From Rhizobium oryzicola (lineage in GTDB: Bacteria; Pseudomonadota; Alphaproteobacteria; Rhizobiales; Rhizobiaceae), in NCBI RefSeq assembly GCF_030504645.1, contig NZ_JAUKWQ010000006.1:124001-188000 (forward strand): a DNA stretch of 64,000 bases, given 5' to 3'. The notes beneath the pieces were generated by a model, which saw only the letters and a list, made by a program, of their open reading frames with translations, searched no databases and had not been told where the DNA came from. Made by a program: the position numbers and the translations under genes. Below, piece by piece: positions 43,942-52,126 of this stretch; position 1 is the first letter of the stretch, and the number at the start of each line of letters is the position of its first letter.

Positions 43942-43966
43942 CAGAGCGTTAACCATCCACGCTCTG
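43942..43966 (+). promoter_or_regulatory. CtrA-like half-site within an inverted repeat upstream of cpdR
   Basis: TTAACCAT at 43949-43956 equals the 8-base CtrA motif used for alphaproteobacteria. It lies in an inverted repeat (CAGAGCGT 43942-43949, ACGCTCTG 43959-43966) about 90 bases before the cpdR start. CtrA control of cpdR is plausible because both act in the same cell-cycle circuit. A lone half-site is weak evidence. Confidence 0.4.
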
Positions 43967-44042
43967 CTCCGGCGGATGTTTACCCCTCGAAAAGGAAATG
44001 CTGGTCATTTGGTCCCAAATTGAAGCATGGGAGAAACGACGA

Positions 44043-44420
44043 ATGGCCAGAATCCTGATCACCGAGGACGAGGACTCCTTGCGCTCTTTCGTTGCCCGTG
44101 CGCTTCGACTGGATGGTCATGAAACGCAGGAAGCAGCCGATGGCGCCGAGGGTCTGGCGCTTCTTGGCGAGGATTCCTTCGACCTGCTTCTGTCGGATAT
44201 CCGTATGCCTGTCATGGACGGGATCGAGCTGGCGCACCGCGCTGCGGAGCAGTTTCCGGCGCTGAAGATCCTGTTGATGACGGGCTATGCCGACCAGCGG
44301 GAGCGTGCCGACGATCTGATGACCAAGGTGATCGACGTGGTCGACAAGCCGTTCTCCCTGCCGGATATCCGCAAGGCCGTAGCAAAGGCCCTTTCGGTGC
44401 GCCGGACTGCCGCCTGCTGA
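44043..44420 (+). CDS. cpdR: Response regulator CpdR (single receiver domain)
   Basis: This 125-residue stand-alone receiver domain has the phosphoacceptor Asp in LLLSDIRMPVMDG (about residue 52). The acidic pair is in ITEDEDS, Thr is in LLMTGYADQ, and Lys is in DVVDKPF. In Caulobacter and Sinorhizobium, unphosphorylated CpdR recruits ClpXP to the pole and primes CtrA turnover; the CckA-ChpT relay phosphorylates it. The GGAGAAACGACGA ribosome site sets the ATG at 44043. It is convergent with the TIGR02302 gene, as in related genomes. Confidence 0.9.
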   Translation: MARILITEDEDSLRSFVARALRLDGHETQEAADGAEGLALLGEDSFDLLLSDIRMPVMDGIELAHRAAEQFPALKILLMTGYADQRERADDLMTKVIDVVDKPFSLPDIRKAVAKALSVRRTAAC

Positions 44421-44445
44421 GGTCAAACACTGTTGGTCTGGCTGC

Positions 44446-47142
44446 TCATTTCAGATTGAGCAGCCGCTCCAGATAATCACGTTCCATCAGGTTCGGTGTG
44501 GCATCTCCACCATCCCCTAGGAACTGGCGACCAAGCTTTTCCCGGATCGTTTCCAAAATTTCACGCGCGCGCTGGGCGTCGATAATTTCAGGCACCTTGG
44601 GGCCGTTCTGTTCGATGCCGTCGCCAGTATTATTGCCTTCCTGCAATTGGCGACCCAGCGGATCGCGGCCATTGCCCGGACCATAGCCCTGGCCCTGCTG
44701 GCCGGGCTGCCCTTCGCCCGGTTGTCCCTGGCCCTGGCGCATCGCCTGCATCATCTGGTTCATCATGTTCTGGGCGCCCTGCCGAAGAGCGTTCAGTGCA
44801 TTGCCCTGGCCTTCGAGCGCCTGATCGCCACGTCCCTTGTCCAATGCCTTGCCGGCATTGCCCATTTCGCGCTCTGCCTCTCCAAAACCCGGGCTCGGTT
44901 GCATGCCGAGTTCCTTCAGGCCCTTCTGTAATTCCTGCAATTGCTTGCCCAGCGCTTCCTGGCGCTCCTTCAACTGCTTGAGTGCATCGCGCAATTGCTG
45001 CTGCGTCATCTGGTCGGTCGATGGCTGCTGGTTCTGCCCCTGTTGACCATTCTGGCCCTGCTGTTGCTGGCCATTGGGCCCAGTCGGGGGCTGTGTGGGC
45101 CGCTGGTCCTCGGGCCATTGATCCGGGTCGCCGCGCTGCATGCGATCACGAAGGGCCTGATCCAGCTTGAAGGTTTCGTCCAGCAGCTTCTGCTGGTCCT
45201 GCATGATCTGGCCGAGCTTGTCGATCTGCTGGCGCATCTTGCCGTTTTGCTGCTGCTGACCCTGCTGGCCGCGTTGCGGACGTCCCGCCTGCAGGCTGTT
45301 CATCATCTGCTGCAATTGTGAGAGCATCTGCTGGGCCGCAGACCTGTCGCCGGAGCGAGCGAGGTTCTCGATCTGGTCCATCATCTTCTGCAAGTCCTGC
45401 TGGCGAAGAATGTTCTGCGCCTGCATGGATTGCTGAGTCATCGGCGCGTTCTGCATCCGCTGTGCCAGCTCGGCCATATAGTTCTGCATCGCCTCGCGCA
45501 GTTCCTTCATCAGCTTGGCGATTTCCTGGTCCGTTGCGCCGTTTTCCAGCGCCTTGGAAAGCGCCTGCTGTGCGTCACGAAGGCGCTTTTCCGCTTGGGT
45601 CAGATTGCCCTCGTCGATGCCGAGCGCGATCTCCCAGAGATAGGCGGCGGTTTCCTTGAACTGCTCTTCCGTTCTCGCAAGCTTCATGCGTTCCAGCGCG
45701 GAGCGGATCAGCAGGAAGTGCTGCAGATTGGGGATCGTTTCATCCGGGCGTACGGCCAGTGCTTCGTTCAATGCGATCGACTTCGGCATCTGGCGTGTAT
45801 CGAGGGCAAAGACCTGACGCTCTTCCGCAACGGCGGCGGCGAGAGGCTCGTTGAAGCGGCGCGCTGGTAGGATGATCTCCACCGGCGGGCTGCGCCCTTC
45901 CTGATTGGCGCCATCCTGTGCGACCAGCGTGATGCGCACGCGCTTGCCGGCCAGCGGATGCTCATTCAGGTTGCGGCTGGTTAGCCCCTTGAACTCACGG
46001 GCATTTTGCCGGGGAAGATCCAGTTTGAAATCGGGCAGGGGATAGAGCGGCTTGGCATCGGCTGCCTGCGGTTCCGCAGGCTCGATCAGCGCATAGGCTT
46101 TCTGGATGCCGTAGTCATCCTTGCCATTGAAGGCAATTTCCAGCGCACCATTCGGATTGCGGCGCGGCGGCTTGTCAAAGGCAATTTCCGGCGCCTTGTC
46201 CGGGATGACTGTCAACGTCCATTGCTGGCCTTCGACCTGGAGGCTGCCGCTTTCGGTTGCCTTCATCACGAAGGAGCGGGGGGCTGATGCACTGGCCTGC
46301 GCGGTTGCGGCAGGTGCCTGCTCGGCCTTTGGCGGCGCTATCTCCTGCTGGGCCAGAGGATGTGCCGTCCCGCCATTGGCGGGTGTGAAGGCTACTTTTT
46401 CGCCGCCTTCGCCGCCGCTGATGCGCACGGTCACTTCTGAATATTGTGGAATGCTGACCGGCTTGTCGCCCTGCGGATCGCGGCCGGCGAGCAGTACGGG
46501 TGCGCGGCCCGTATAACCGGGTGGTGTCACCCAGGCATCGATGCGCAGGCTTGGCCCCGTCCTGGAAGGCTCAGGCGTGGGTGCGAATGCATCCTTCAAG
46601 GAGCCACCACCGTTCGAATAGGAATAGCTGAAGGCAATCACGAACAGCACGACCGGGATGGCGCGCAGCGCATAGCGGTCATGGCGGGCGATGTCCGGCT
46701 GCGGCAGGCCTGCGTCAAGGGCGGCGATGCGCTTGGCCATGCGCAGCTGGTGCTCTTTCCAAAGGGCTCTTGCGAAAGGCGTATCAAATGCCGGTTCGTC
46801 TTTCTGCACCGTTACTGGCTGGTGCGGCAGGTTGTTGCGGTTTTCCAGCAGATGATCGCCTTCATCTGCTGAGGGCCAACGCATGCGGCCGAGTGGCAGC
46901 AGTGAAGACAGGAAGGCAAAGAGGAACAGGCCCACCACGATCCAGCGCGGTATCTCCGGCAGCGTCCGAAACAGGCCGAACCATGCAAACGCGAAGAACA
47001 GGCCGAGGGTACCGGCTGGAAGCAGCAGCTGCGGCAGAAGCCGCTCCATGAACAAAACGAACCGCGCGACAGACCGCTTCACCGCCACGCGGCGGGCCAG
47101 ATTGGGATCGGCGTCGAAAGCGCCCTTTCGGTTGAGGCTCAT
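44446..47142 (-). CDS. TIGR02302/DUF4175 membrane protein with Gln-rich coiled-coil tail
   Basis: This 898-residue protein is conserved only in alphaproteobacteria. Two N-terminal membrane helices lie at about residues 28-50 and 54-74, with a third near 157-175. A beta-rich periplasmic region follows (about 190-450). A long helical, Gln-rich region covers about 500-800, for example QQDLQKMMDQIENLARSGD and repeated GQQGQ/QGQP stretches, and a conserved C-terminal helix ends LMERDYLERLLNLK. Function unknown. The start at 47142 follows GAGGAGACGG. It is convergent with cpdR and downstream of lysA. The low-complexity part contains no frameshift. Confidence 0.85.
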   Translation of the reverse strand: MSLNRKGAFDADPNLARRVAVKRSVARFVLFMERLLPQLLLPAGTLGLFFAFAWFGLFRTLPEIPRWIVVGLFLFAFLSSLLPLGRMRWPSADEGDHLLENRNNLPHQPVTVQKDEPAFDTPFARALWKEHQLRMAKRIAALDAGLPQPDIARHDRYALRAIPVVLFVIAFSYSYSNGGGSLKDAFAPTPEPSRTGPSLRIDAWVTPPGYTGRAPVLLAGRDPQGDKPVSIPQYSEVTVRISGGEGGEKVAFTPANGGTAHPLAQQEIAPPKAEQAPAATAQASASAPRSFVMKATESGSLQVEGQQWTLTVIPDKAPEIAFDKPPRRNPNGALEIAFNGKDDYGIQKAYALIEPAEPQAADAKPLYPLPDFKLDLPRQNAREFKGLTSRNLNEHPLAGKRVRITLVAQDGANQEGRSPPVEIILPARRFNEPLAAAVAEERQVFALDTRQMPKSIALNEALAVRPDETIPNLQHFLLIRSALERMKLARTEEQFKETAAYLWEIALGIDEGNLTQAEKRLRDAQQALSKALENGATDQEIAKLMKELREAMQNYMAELAQRMQNAPMTQQSMQAQNILRQQDLQKMMDQIENLARSGDRSAAQQMLSQLQQMMNSLQAGRPQRGQQGQQQQNGKMRQQIDKLGQIMQDQQKLLDETFKLDQALRDRMQRGDPDQWPEDQRPTQPPTGPNGQQQQGQNGQQGQNQQPSTDQMTQQQLRDALKQLKERQEALGKQLQELQKGLKELGMQPSPGFGEAEREMGNAGKALDKGRGDQALEGQGNALNALRQGAQNMMNQMMQAMRQGQGQPGEGQPGQQGQGYGPGNGRDPLGRQLQEGNNTGDGIEQNGPKVPEIIDAQRAREILETIREKLGRQFLGDGGDATPNLMERDYLERLLNLK

Positions 47143-47240
47143 GCGGTCCGTCTCCTCTATGGGGGCGTCCACCCATTGCAAGGGCGCATCGCGCAGCACA
47201 TGCTTGAATGTAAGATACCAAGCTTTGTGGCGAAGACGAG

Positions 47241-47270
47241 AGCCGAGGGTTGCTTTGCCCTCGGCTTTTT
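47241..47270 (+). terminator. Plus-oriented terminator between lysA and the TIGR02302 gene
   Basis: AGCCGAGGG (47241-47249) and CCCTCGGCT (47258-47266) form a perfect 9-bp stem, followed by TTTTT on the plus strand. Both flanking genes run on the minus strand, where the hairpin is followed only by a TC-rich stretch. It may end a plus-strand transcript that is not otherwise annotated, or act weakly for lysA. Confidence 0.65.
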
Positions 47271-47303
47271 AGCGATCTGCTGAAAATGTGAACGGAATGG
47301 TGG

Positions 47304-48572
47304 TCAGGCCAGCCAGCCGGGTATGGAATCCAGGCCCAGCAACTCCTCATAGGTGCCACGCGGGCGAATCACATGGAACTGATCGCCCTTGACGAGCACT
47401 TCCGGAATCAGCAGGCGCGTGTTGTAAGTGCTCGATTGCGTCGCGCCATAAGCACCGGCAGAACCGATCGCCAGAAGATCGCCCGGCTTGGGTGCCGCCA
47501 TTTCCCGATCCAGCGCCAGATAATCGCCAGTTTCGCAGACCGGTCCAACCACATCGCCCTTGATGCGGGGCGTGTCTGCAGCCGGAAGCACGACGGGGCG
47601 TACACCGTGATAGGCCTCGTAAAGGGTCGGGCGGATCAGGTCGTTCATCGCGCCGTCGACGATGACGAAGGCCTTGTCCGTGGTGTCCTTCACATAGATC
47701 ACTTCCGTGACCATGATGCCGGCATTGCCGACAATCAGGCGGCCGGGCTCCATCACGATGCGGCAATTCAGGCTTTTCAGCTGCGTCTTGACGATATCGG
47801 CATAGGCATCCGGCAAAGGCGGCGGCGAGTTATCCTCACGATAGGGAATGCCGAGACCGCCGCCGACATCGACATGCTCGATCTGATGTCCGTCTGCGCG
47901 CAGCGTTTCCACCAGTTCACGCATCAGACGGAAGGCGTCCTCAAAGGGCTGAAGGTCGCTGATCTGGCTGCCGATATGCATGTCGATGCCGCGCACGGCA
48001 ATACCGGGCAGCGTTGCCGCACGCGCATAGACCTCACGGGCACGCTGATAGGAAATGCCGAATTTGTTTTCCTTCTTGCCGGTCGAGATCTTGGCGTGCG
48101 TCCGTGCATCGACATCCGGGTTGATGCGGAAGGAGACATGCGCCTTCTTACCCGCACGCTGCGCGCGCAGGTTCAGAACTTCCAGCTCCGGTTCGGACTC
48201 GACGTTGAAGCAGAAAATGCCCGCTTCCAGAGCCAGATCCATTTCAGCGACGGTCTTGCCGACGCCGGAGAACATGATCTTGCTGGCCGGAACGCCTGCG
48301 GCCAGCGCACGGCGCAGTTCACCGCCGGAAACCACGTCCATGCCGGCGCCGAGCTTTGCGAGCGTCTTCAGAACCGCCTGGTTGGAATTGGCCTTGACCG
48401 CATAGCAGACCAGCGCGTCCACATCGGCAAAGGCCTGCGAGAAGACCTTGTAATGGCGCTCTAGCGTGGCGGTGGAGTAGCAATAAAAAGGTGTGCCTAC
48501 GGCCTTGGCGATTGCTGGGATAGCTACGTTCTCGGCGTGGAGCACGCCGTCAATATACTGAAAATGGTTCAC
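47304..48572 (-). CDS. lysA: Diaminopimelate decarboxylase
   Basis: This 422-residue PLP enzyme (alanine-racemase fold) makes L-lysine from meso-diaminopimelate. The Schiff-base lysine is in VCYAVKANSN near residue 60. HIGSQISD, the glycine-rich DVGGGLGIPY and EPGRLIVG motifs are present, and the C-terminal GPVCETGDYLA contributes the catalytic Cys. It follows the lptM gene after 11 bases on the same strand, and argH lies upstream. The argH-lptM-lysA order is well known in rhizobia. Confidence 0.97.
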   Translation of the reverse strand: MNHFQYIDGVLHAENVAIPAIAKAVGTPFYCYSTATLERHYKVFSQAFADVDALVCYAVKANSNQAVLKTLAKLGAGMDVVSGGELRRALAAGVPASKIMFSGVGKTVAEMDLALEAGIFCFNVESEPELEVLNLRAQRAGKKAHVSFRINPDVDARTHAKISTGKKENKFGISYQRAREVYARAATLPGIAVRGIDMHIGSQISDLQPFEDAFRLMRELVETLRADGHQIEHVDVGGGLGIPYREDNSPPPLPDAYADIVKTQLKSLNCRIVMEPGRLIVGNAGIMVTEVIYVKDTTDKAFVIVDGAMNDLIRPTLYEAYHGVRPVVLPAADTPRIKGDVVGPVCETGDYLALDREMAAPKPGDLLAIGSAGAYGATQSSTYNTRLLIPEVLVKGDQFHVIRPRGTYEELLGLDSIPGWLA

Positions 48573-48583
48573 GTCTGGCTCAA

Positions 48584-48769
48584 TCAGAGAAGGGGGTCGA
48601 GGACGAAGGGCTTGTCCGGAACGGGTGGCGCCGCTTTCGACTTGTGGCGCTGGTTCTGTTCTTCCACCGGCGTGCTCGGTTTGTCCAGCGCGCCTTTGCG
48701 GCCGCAGCCGATCACGGCCACTCCCGCGATACAGATCACCAGTGTCACGCGGGCAAGCTTCAGCAGCAT
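48584..48769 (-). CDS. lptM: Small lipoprotein LptM (YifL family)
   Basis: This 61-residue lipoprotein has a signal sequence (MLLKLARVTLVICIAGVAVIGC, Cys22). CGRKGALDKP is the LptM/YifL signature just after the lipidated Cys. In E. coli, LptM helps assemble the LptD-LptE lipopolysaccharide translocon, and its gene also lies beside lysA/dapF. GAAGGA precedes the second of two close ATG codons (48769). The frame is open up to 48808. The tail is Pro/Lys-rich and probably disordered. Confidence 0.88.
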   Translation of the reverse strand: MLLKLARVTLVICIAGVAVIGCGRKGALDKPSTPVEEQNQRHKSKAAPPVPDKPFVLDPLL

Positions 48770-48867
48770 TGTCATTCCTTCGGCGTCAAAACGATCGGAC
48801 ATGTTCATAGCGAACTTCAGCGCCCTTGTGCAGTCAATTCTCGTGATCGATCAAGCCATCAGATCGA

Positions 48868-50271
48868 TCAGTTGCGGGCGCGCCACCAGGCGATCTGCTT
48901 GCGAACCTCTGAAGGCGCCGTTCCGCCGAAGCTTGTGCGCGAGGCAACGGACGCGTCCACCGACAGGACATCGAAGATCTTGTCTGTAATGGCTTCATGG
49001 ATCGACTGGAGATCGGCGAGCGTCAGATCAGCCAGATCGCAGCCCTTTTGTTCCGCCATGGCAACTGCACGGCCCGTGACATGGTGAGCATCGCGGAAGG
49101 GAAGGCCTGCTTCACGCACCAGCCAGTCGGCCAGATCGGTCGCGGTGGAGTAGCCGGAGCCGGCTGCAGCACGCATGCGGTCGGTTCGCACGGTCATGTC
49201 GCGCACCATGCCGGTCATGGCGGCAATCGCCAGTTCCAGGTTCTCGGCCGCGTCGAAGACCTGTTCCTTGTCTTCCTGCATATCCTTGGAATAGGCGAGC
49301 GGCAGCCCCTTCATGACGGTCAGCAGGGCCACCAGCGAGCCATTGATGCGGCCGGTCTTGGCGCGAACCAGTTCGGCAGCGTCCGGGTTCTTCTTCTGCG
49401 GCATGATGGAAGAGCCGGTCGAGAAGGCGTCCGAGAGGCGGATGAAGCCAAACTGCGGTGTCGACCAGATGACGATCTCTTCGGCGAAGCGTGACAGATG
49501 CACGGCGCAGATGGCGGCGACGGACAGGAACTCCAGCGCGAAGTCGCGGTCGGATACCGTGTCGATGGAATTGCGGGTGGGCTCGCGGAAGCCGAGCGAC
49601 TGCGCCGTCATGTGGCGATCGATGGCAAAGCCGGTGCCGGCAAGGGCGGCGGCGCCGATCGGGCTTTCGTCCAGGTGATCGATTGCGTGGCGCACGCGGG
49701 CGCGGTCACGGCCGAACATTTCCACATAGGCCATGCAGTGGTGGCCGAAGGTGACGGGCTGTGCCGTCTGCAGATGGGTAAAGCCCGGCATGACGGATTC
49801 CGCATGCTGTTCGGCCTTGTCGAGCAGCGCGCCGATCAGGTTGGTCAGCAGGGCTTCCGTCTTGGCGAGCTCTTCCTTCACCCAGAGGCGGAAGTCGAGC
49901 GCTACTTGGTCGTTGCGCGAGCGAGCTGTGTGCAGGCGGCCGGCAGCAGGGCCGATCAGGGTTGCCAGGCGTGCTTCGACATTCATGTGAATGTCTTCCA
50001 GTTTGCGCGAGAACTCGAAACGTCCGGCTTCAATGTCTGACAGGATCGTGTTCAGGCCGTGTACGATCTTGTCTTTATCTTCGGCGGAAATGATGCCCTG
50101 CTTAGCCAGCATGGTTGCATGCGCGATTGAGCCGCGGATATCCTGGGCATAGAGCTTCTTGTCGAAATCGATCGAGGCATTTATCTCCTCCATGATCGCA
50201 TCCGGCCCGGAAGCAAAGCGTCCGCCCCACATCTGGTTGGAGGAAACGTTATCCTTCGTGCCGTCTGCCAT
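48868..50271 (-). CDS. argH: Argininosuccinate lyase
   Basis: This 467-residue enzyme of the fumarase/aspartase superfamily cleaves argininosuccinate to arginine and fumarate. [18 protein letters not shown] is the family N-terminus. The signature loop [18 protein letters not shown] lies near residue 280, and [12 protein letters not shown] contributes the catalytic His. The start at 50271 is set by homology; the open frame runs a further 210 bases into the divergent tlpA gene. The starts of argH and tlpA are 22 bases apart. Confidence 0.97.
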   Translation of the reverse strand: MADGTKDNVSSNQMWGGRFASGPDAIMEEINASIDFDKKLYAQDIRGSIAHATMLAKQGIISAEDKDKIVHGLNTILSDIEAGRFEFSRKLEDIHMNVEARLATLIGPAAGRLHTARSRNDQVALDFRLWVKEELAKTEALLTNLIGALLDKAEQHAESVMPGFTHLQTAQPVTFGHHCMAYVEMFGRDRARVRHAIDHLDESPIGAAALAGTGFAIDRHMTAQSLGFREPTRNSIDTVSDRDFALEFLSVAAICAVHLSRFAEEIVIWSTPQFGFIRLSDAFSTGSSIMPQKKNPDAAELVRAKTGRINGSLVALLTVMKGLPLAYSKDMQEDKEQVFDAAENLELAIAAMTGMVRDMTVRTDRMRAAAGSGYSTATDLADWLVREAGLPFRDAHHVTGRAVAMAEQKGCDLADLTLADLQSIHEAITDKIFDVLSVDASVASRTSFGGTAPSEVRKQIAWWRARN

Positions 50272-50293
50272 TTTGCCCGTCCTGGAGTCGTCG

Positions 50294-50953
50294 ATGTCGA
50301 ACAAGAGACCGTTGCGTCTACCGTCCGCCCGCCTGATCATGATTGCCGCCATCGCCGGAATTCTGGCGGGGGCCGTGGCGGTATACGTGAAGGAGGCCGG
50401 TTCTGGCAATGGTGCTGAACTCTCGGATGCGCAGTGTGCCGATAGCGGCAAGCGGGTCGCTTCCGTGGCTGCCCTGGCCAAGGGGGAAATTGCCGCGCTG
50501 ACGGCGCCACAGAAGCCGCGCTTGCTTCAGCCGGTCAGCTTCCAGGCTGCCGATGGCCGCACGATCGGGCTTCAGGAATTCAAGGGCAAGACGGTGCTGG
50601 TCAACCTCTGGGCCACCTGGTGCATTCCCTGCCGGGAGGAAATGCCGGCGCTGAACCGCCTTCAGGCGGAAAAGGGCAATCGCAACTTCGAAGTCGTGGC
50701 CATCAATATCGATACCGGCTCGGACGAAAAGCCAAAGAATTTTCTGGCCGAGACCGGCGTCGACAGGCTCGGTTTCTACCGGGACAGTTCCATGGGCGTG
50801 TTCAACGCTTTCAAGAAGGAAGGGCTGGCTTTCGGTCTGCCGGTTACCCTCATCCTCGATAAACAGGGCTGCCTGATCGGTTCCATGAATGGCCCGGCCG
50901 CCTGGGACAGTCCCCAGGCGCAGGATTTCATGGCGCAGATTTCATCGCTCTGA
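50294..50953 (+). CDS. tlpA: TlpA-like membrane-anchored thiol:disulfide oxidoreductase
   Basis: This 219-residue protein has an N-terminal membrane anchor (about residues 13-35) and a periplasmic thioredoxin fold. The active site [13 protein letters not shown] (Cys-Ile-Pro-Cys) lies near residue 108. In Bradyrhizobium, TlpA reduces the copper chaperone ScoI and the CuA site of cytochrome oxidase. The ATG at 50294 follows CTGGAG. It is divergent from argH, an arrangement shared across rhizobia, and convergent with hbdA. Confidence 0.92.
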   Translation: MSNKRPLRLPSARLIMIAAIAGILAGAVAVYVKEAGSGNGAELSDAQCADSGKRVASVAALAKGEIAALTAPQKPRLLQPVSFQAADGRTIGLQEFKGKTVLVNLWATWCIPCREEMPALNRLQAEKGNRNFEVVAINIDTGSDEKPKNFLAETGVDRLGFYRDSSMGVFNAFKKEGLAFGLPVTLILDKQGCLIGSMNGPAAWDSPQAQDFMAQISSL

Positions 50954-50959
50954 TCGAAA

Positions 50960-51832
50960 TCAGCGGGTCGGAACCGGCGTTTCGCCGCGGTAGTCATAGA
51001 AGCCGCGGCCGGATTTCCGGCCGAGCCAACCAGCCTCGACATATTTGACCAGCAGCGGGCAGGGACGATACTTGCTGTCCGCCAAGCCATCATGCAGCAC
51101 CTGCATGATGGAGAGACAGGTATCGAGCCCAATAAAATCAGCAAGCTGCAACGGCCCCATGGGATGGTTGGCTCCGAGCTTCATGGCGGTGTCGATGGCT
51201 TCCACCGATCCGACGCCTTCATAGAGCGTGTATATCGCCTCGTTGATCATCGGCAGCAGAATGCGGTTAACGATGAAGGCCGGGAAATCCTCGGCAACGG
51301 TGATCGTCTTGTCGAGAGACGCCACGAATTCCTTGGCGGCGCGGAAGGTGCCGTCCTCAGTTGCGATGCCGCGCACGAGTTCGACAAGCTTCATCACCGG
51401 TACTGGGTTCATGAAGTGGATGCCCATGAAGCGATCCGGGCGATCGGTCGCAGAAGCAAGCCGCGTGATCGACAGCGACGAGGTGTTGGTCGCCAGGATG
51501 GCTTCCGGCTTCAAGACCGGGCAAAGCTGGCTAAAGATCTTGCGCTTCACGCTTTCGTCTTCGGTCGCGGCTTCGATGACCAGATCCACCGGCGCCAGAT
51601 CCTGCACATTATTCGTGCCGGAAATGCGGGAAAGGGCTGCCTTGCGATCCTCGTCGGAAAGCTTTCCGTTGGAGACCTGACGGGCAAGATTGCCGTTGAT
51701 CGTTGCCAGCCCGGCCTCAATGCGCTCGTTCGAAATATCGTAAAGCGTAACCTTGTATCCGGAAAGGGAAGAGACATGCGCGATGCCGCAGCCCATTTGT
51801 CCCGCACCGACTATACCGACTGTCTTGATCAT
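50960..51832 (-). CDS. hbdA: 3-hydroxybutyryl-CoA dehydrogenase
   Basis: This 290-residue NAD(P)-dependent enzyme interconverts acetoacetyl-CoA and 3-hydroxybutyryl-CoA. The Rossmann motif VGIVGAGQMGCGIAHV is at residues 5-20. HFMNPVPVMKLVELVRG contains the catalytic His, with its Glu partner in VIEAATEDESVK. In related genomes hbdA directly follows etfB-etfA; here a chemoreceptor gene on the other strand lies between them. The start at 51832 gives MIKTVGIVGAG; the frame is open 15 codons further. Confidence 0.95.
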   Translation of the reverse strand: MIKTVGIVGAGQMGCGIAHVSSLSGYKVTLYDISNERIEAGLATINGNLARQVSNGKLSDEDRKAALSRISGTNNVQDLAPVDLVIEAATEDESVKRKIFSQLCPVLKPEAILATNTSSLSITRLASATDRPDRFMGIHFMNPVPVMKLVELVRGIATEDGTFRAAKEFVASLDKTITVAEDFPAFIVNRILLPMINEAIYTLYEGVGSVEAIDTAMKLGANHPMGPLQLADFIGLDTCLSIMQVLHDGLADSKYRPCPLLVKYVEAGWLGRKSGRGFYDYRGETPVPTR

Positions 51833-52126
51833 AATGAATTTTCCCGCCGCCAGGCTTGTTCGTGCATCAGGCGTCATATGGTTCGGCTGGCCCGAAGGGG
51901 CTTTGTGATGAACGCCGTGTCTACTGTGATAAAGTGCCGTGCAGCAATTTTCCAGCGTTTTTGCTGAGAGCTAAGGCACAAGTGTCCCCCAATGTGAGAC
52001 AGTGTGCGTTTCCTTTAGGCATATCTTAAGCCCGCTATCGCACCATGCGCCTTCTGGCAGGGGGGACCTAGAGACTGCCTCCTGTTCAAGTTCTTGGATC
52101 GCTAGGATCGACTAGAGGAAAACGCG

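Noticed and set aside
44440..44465. Hairpin between cpdR and TIGR02302 genes as terminator
   Set aside because: The stem lies mostly in the end of the TIGR02302 coding region and has no T-run on either strand.
47373..48464. 363-codon plus-strand frame
   Set aside because: Shadow of lysA without any family resemblance, so it is not the source of the plus-strand terminator signal either.
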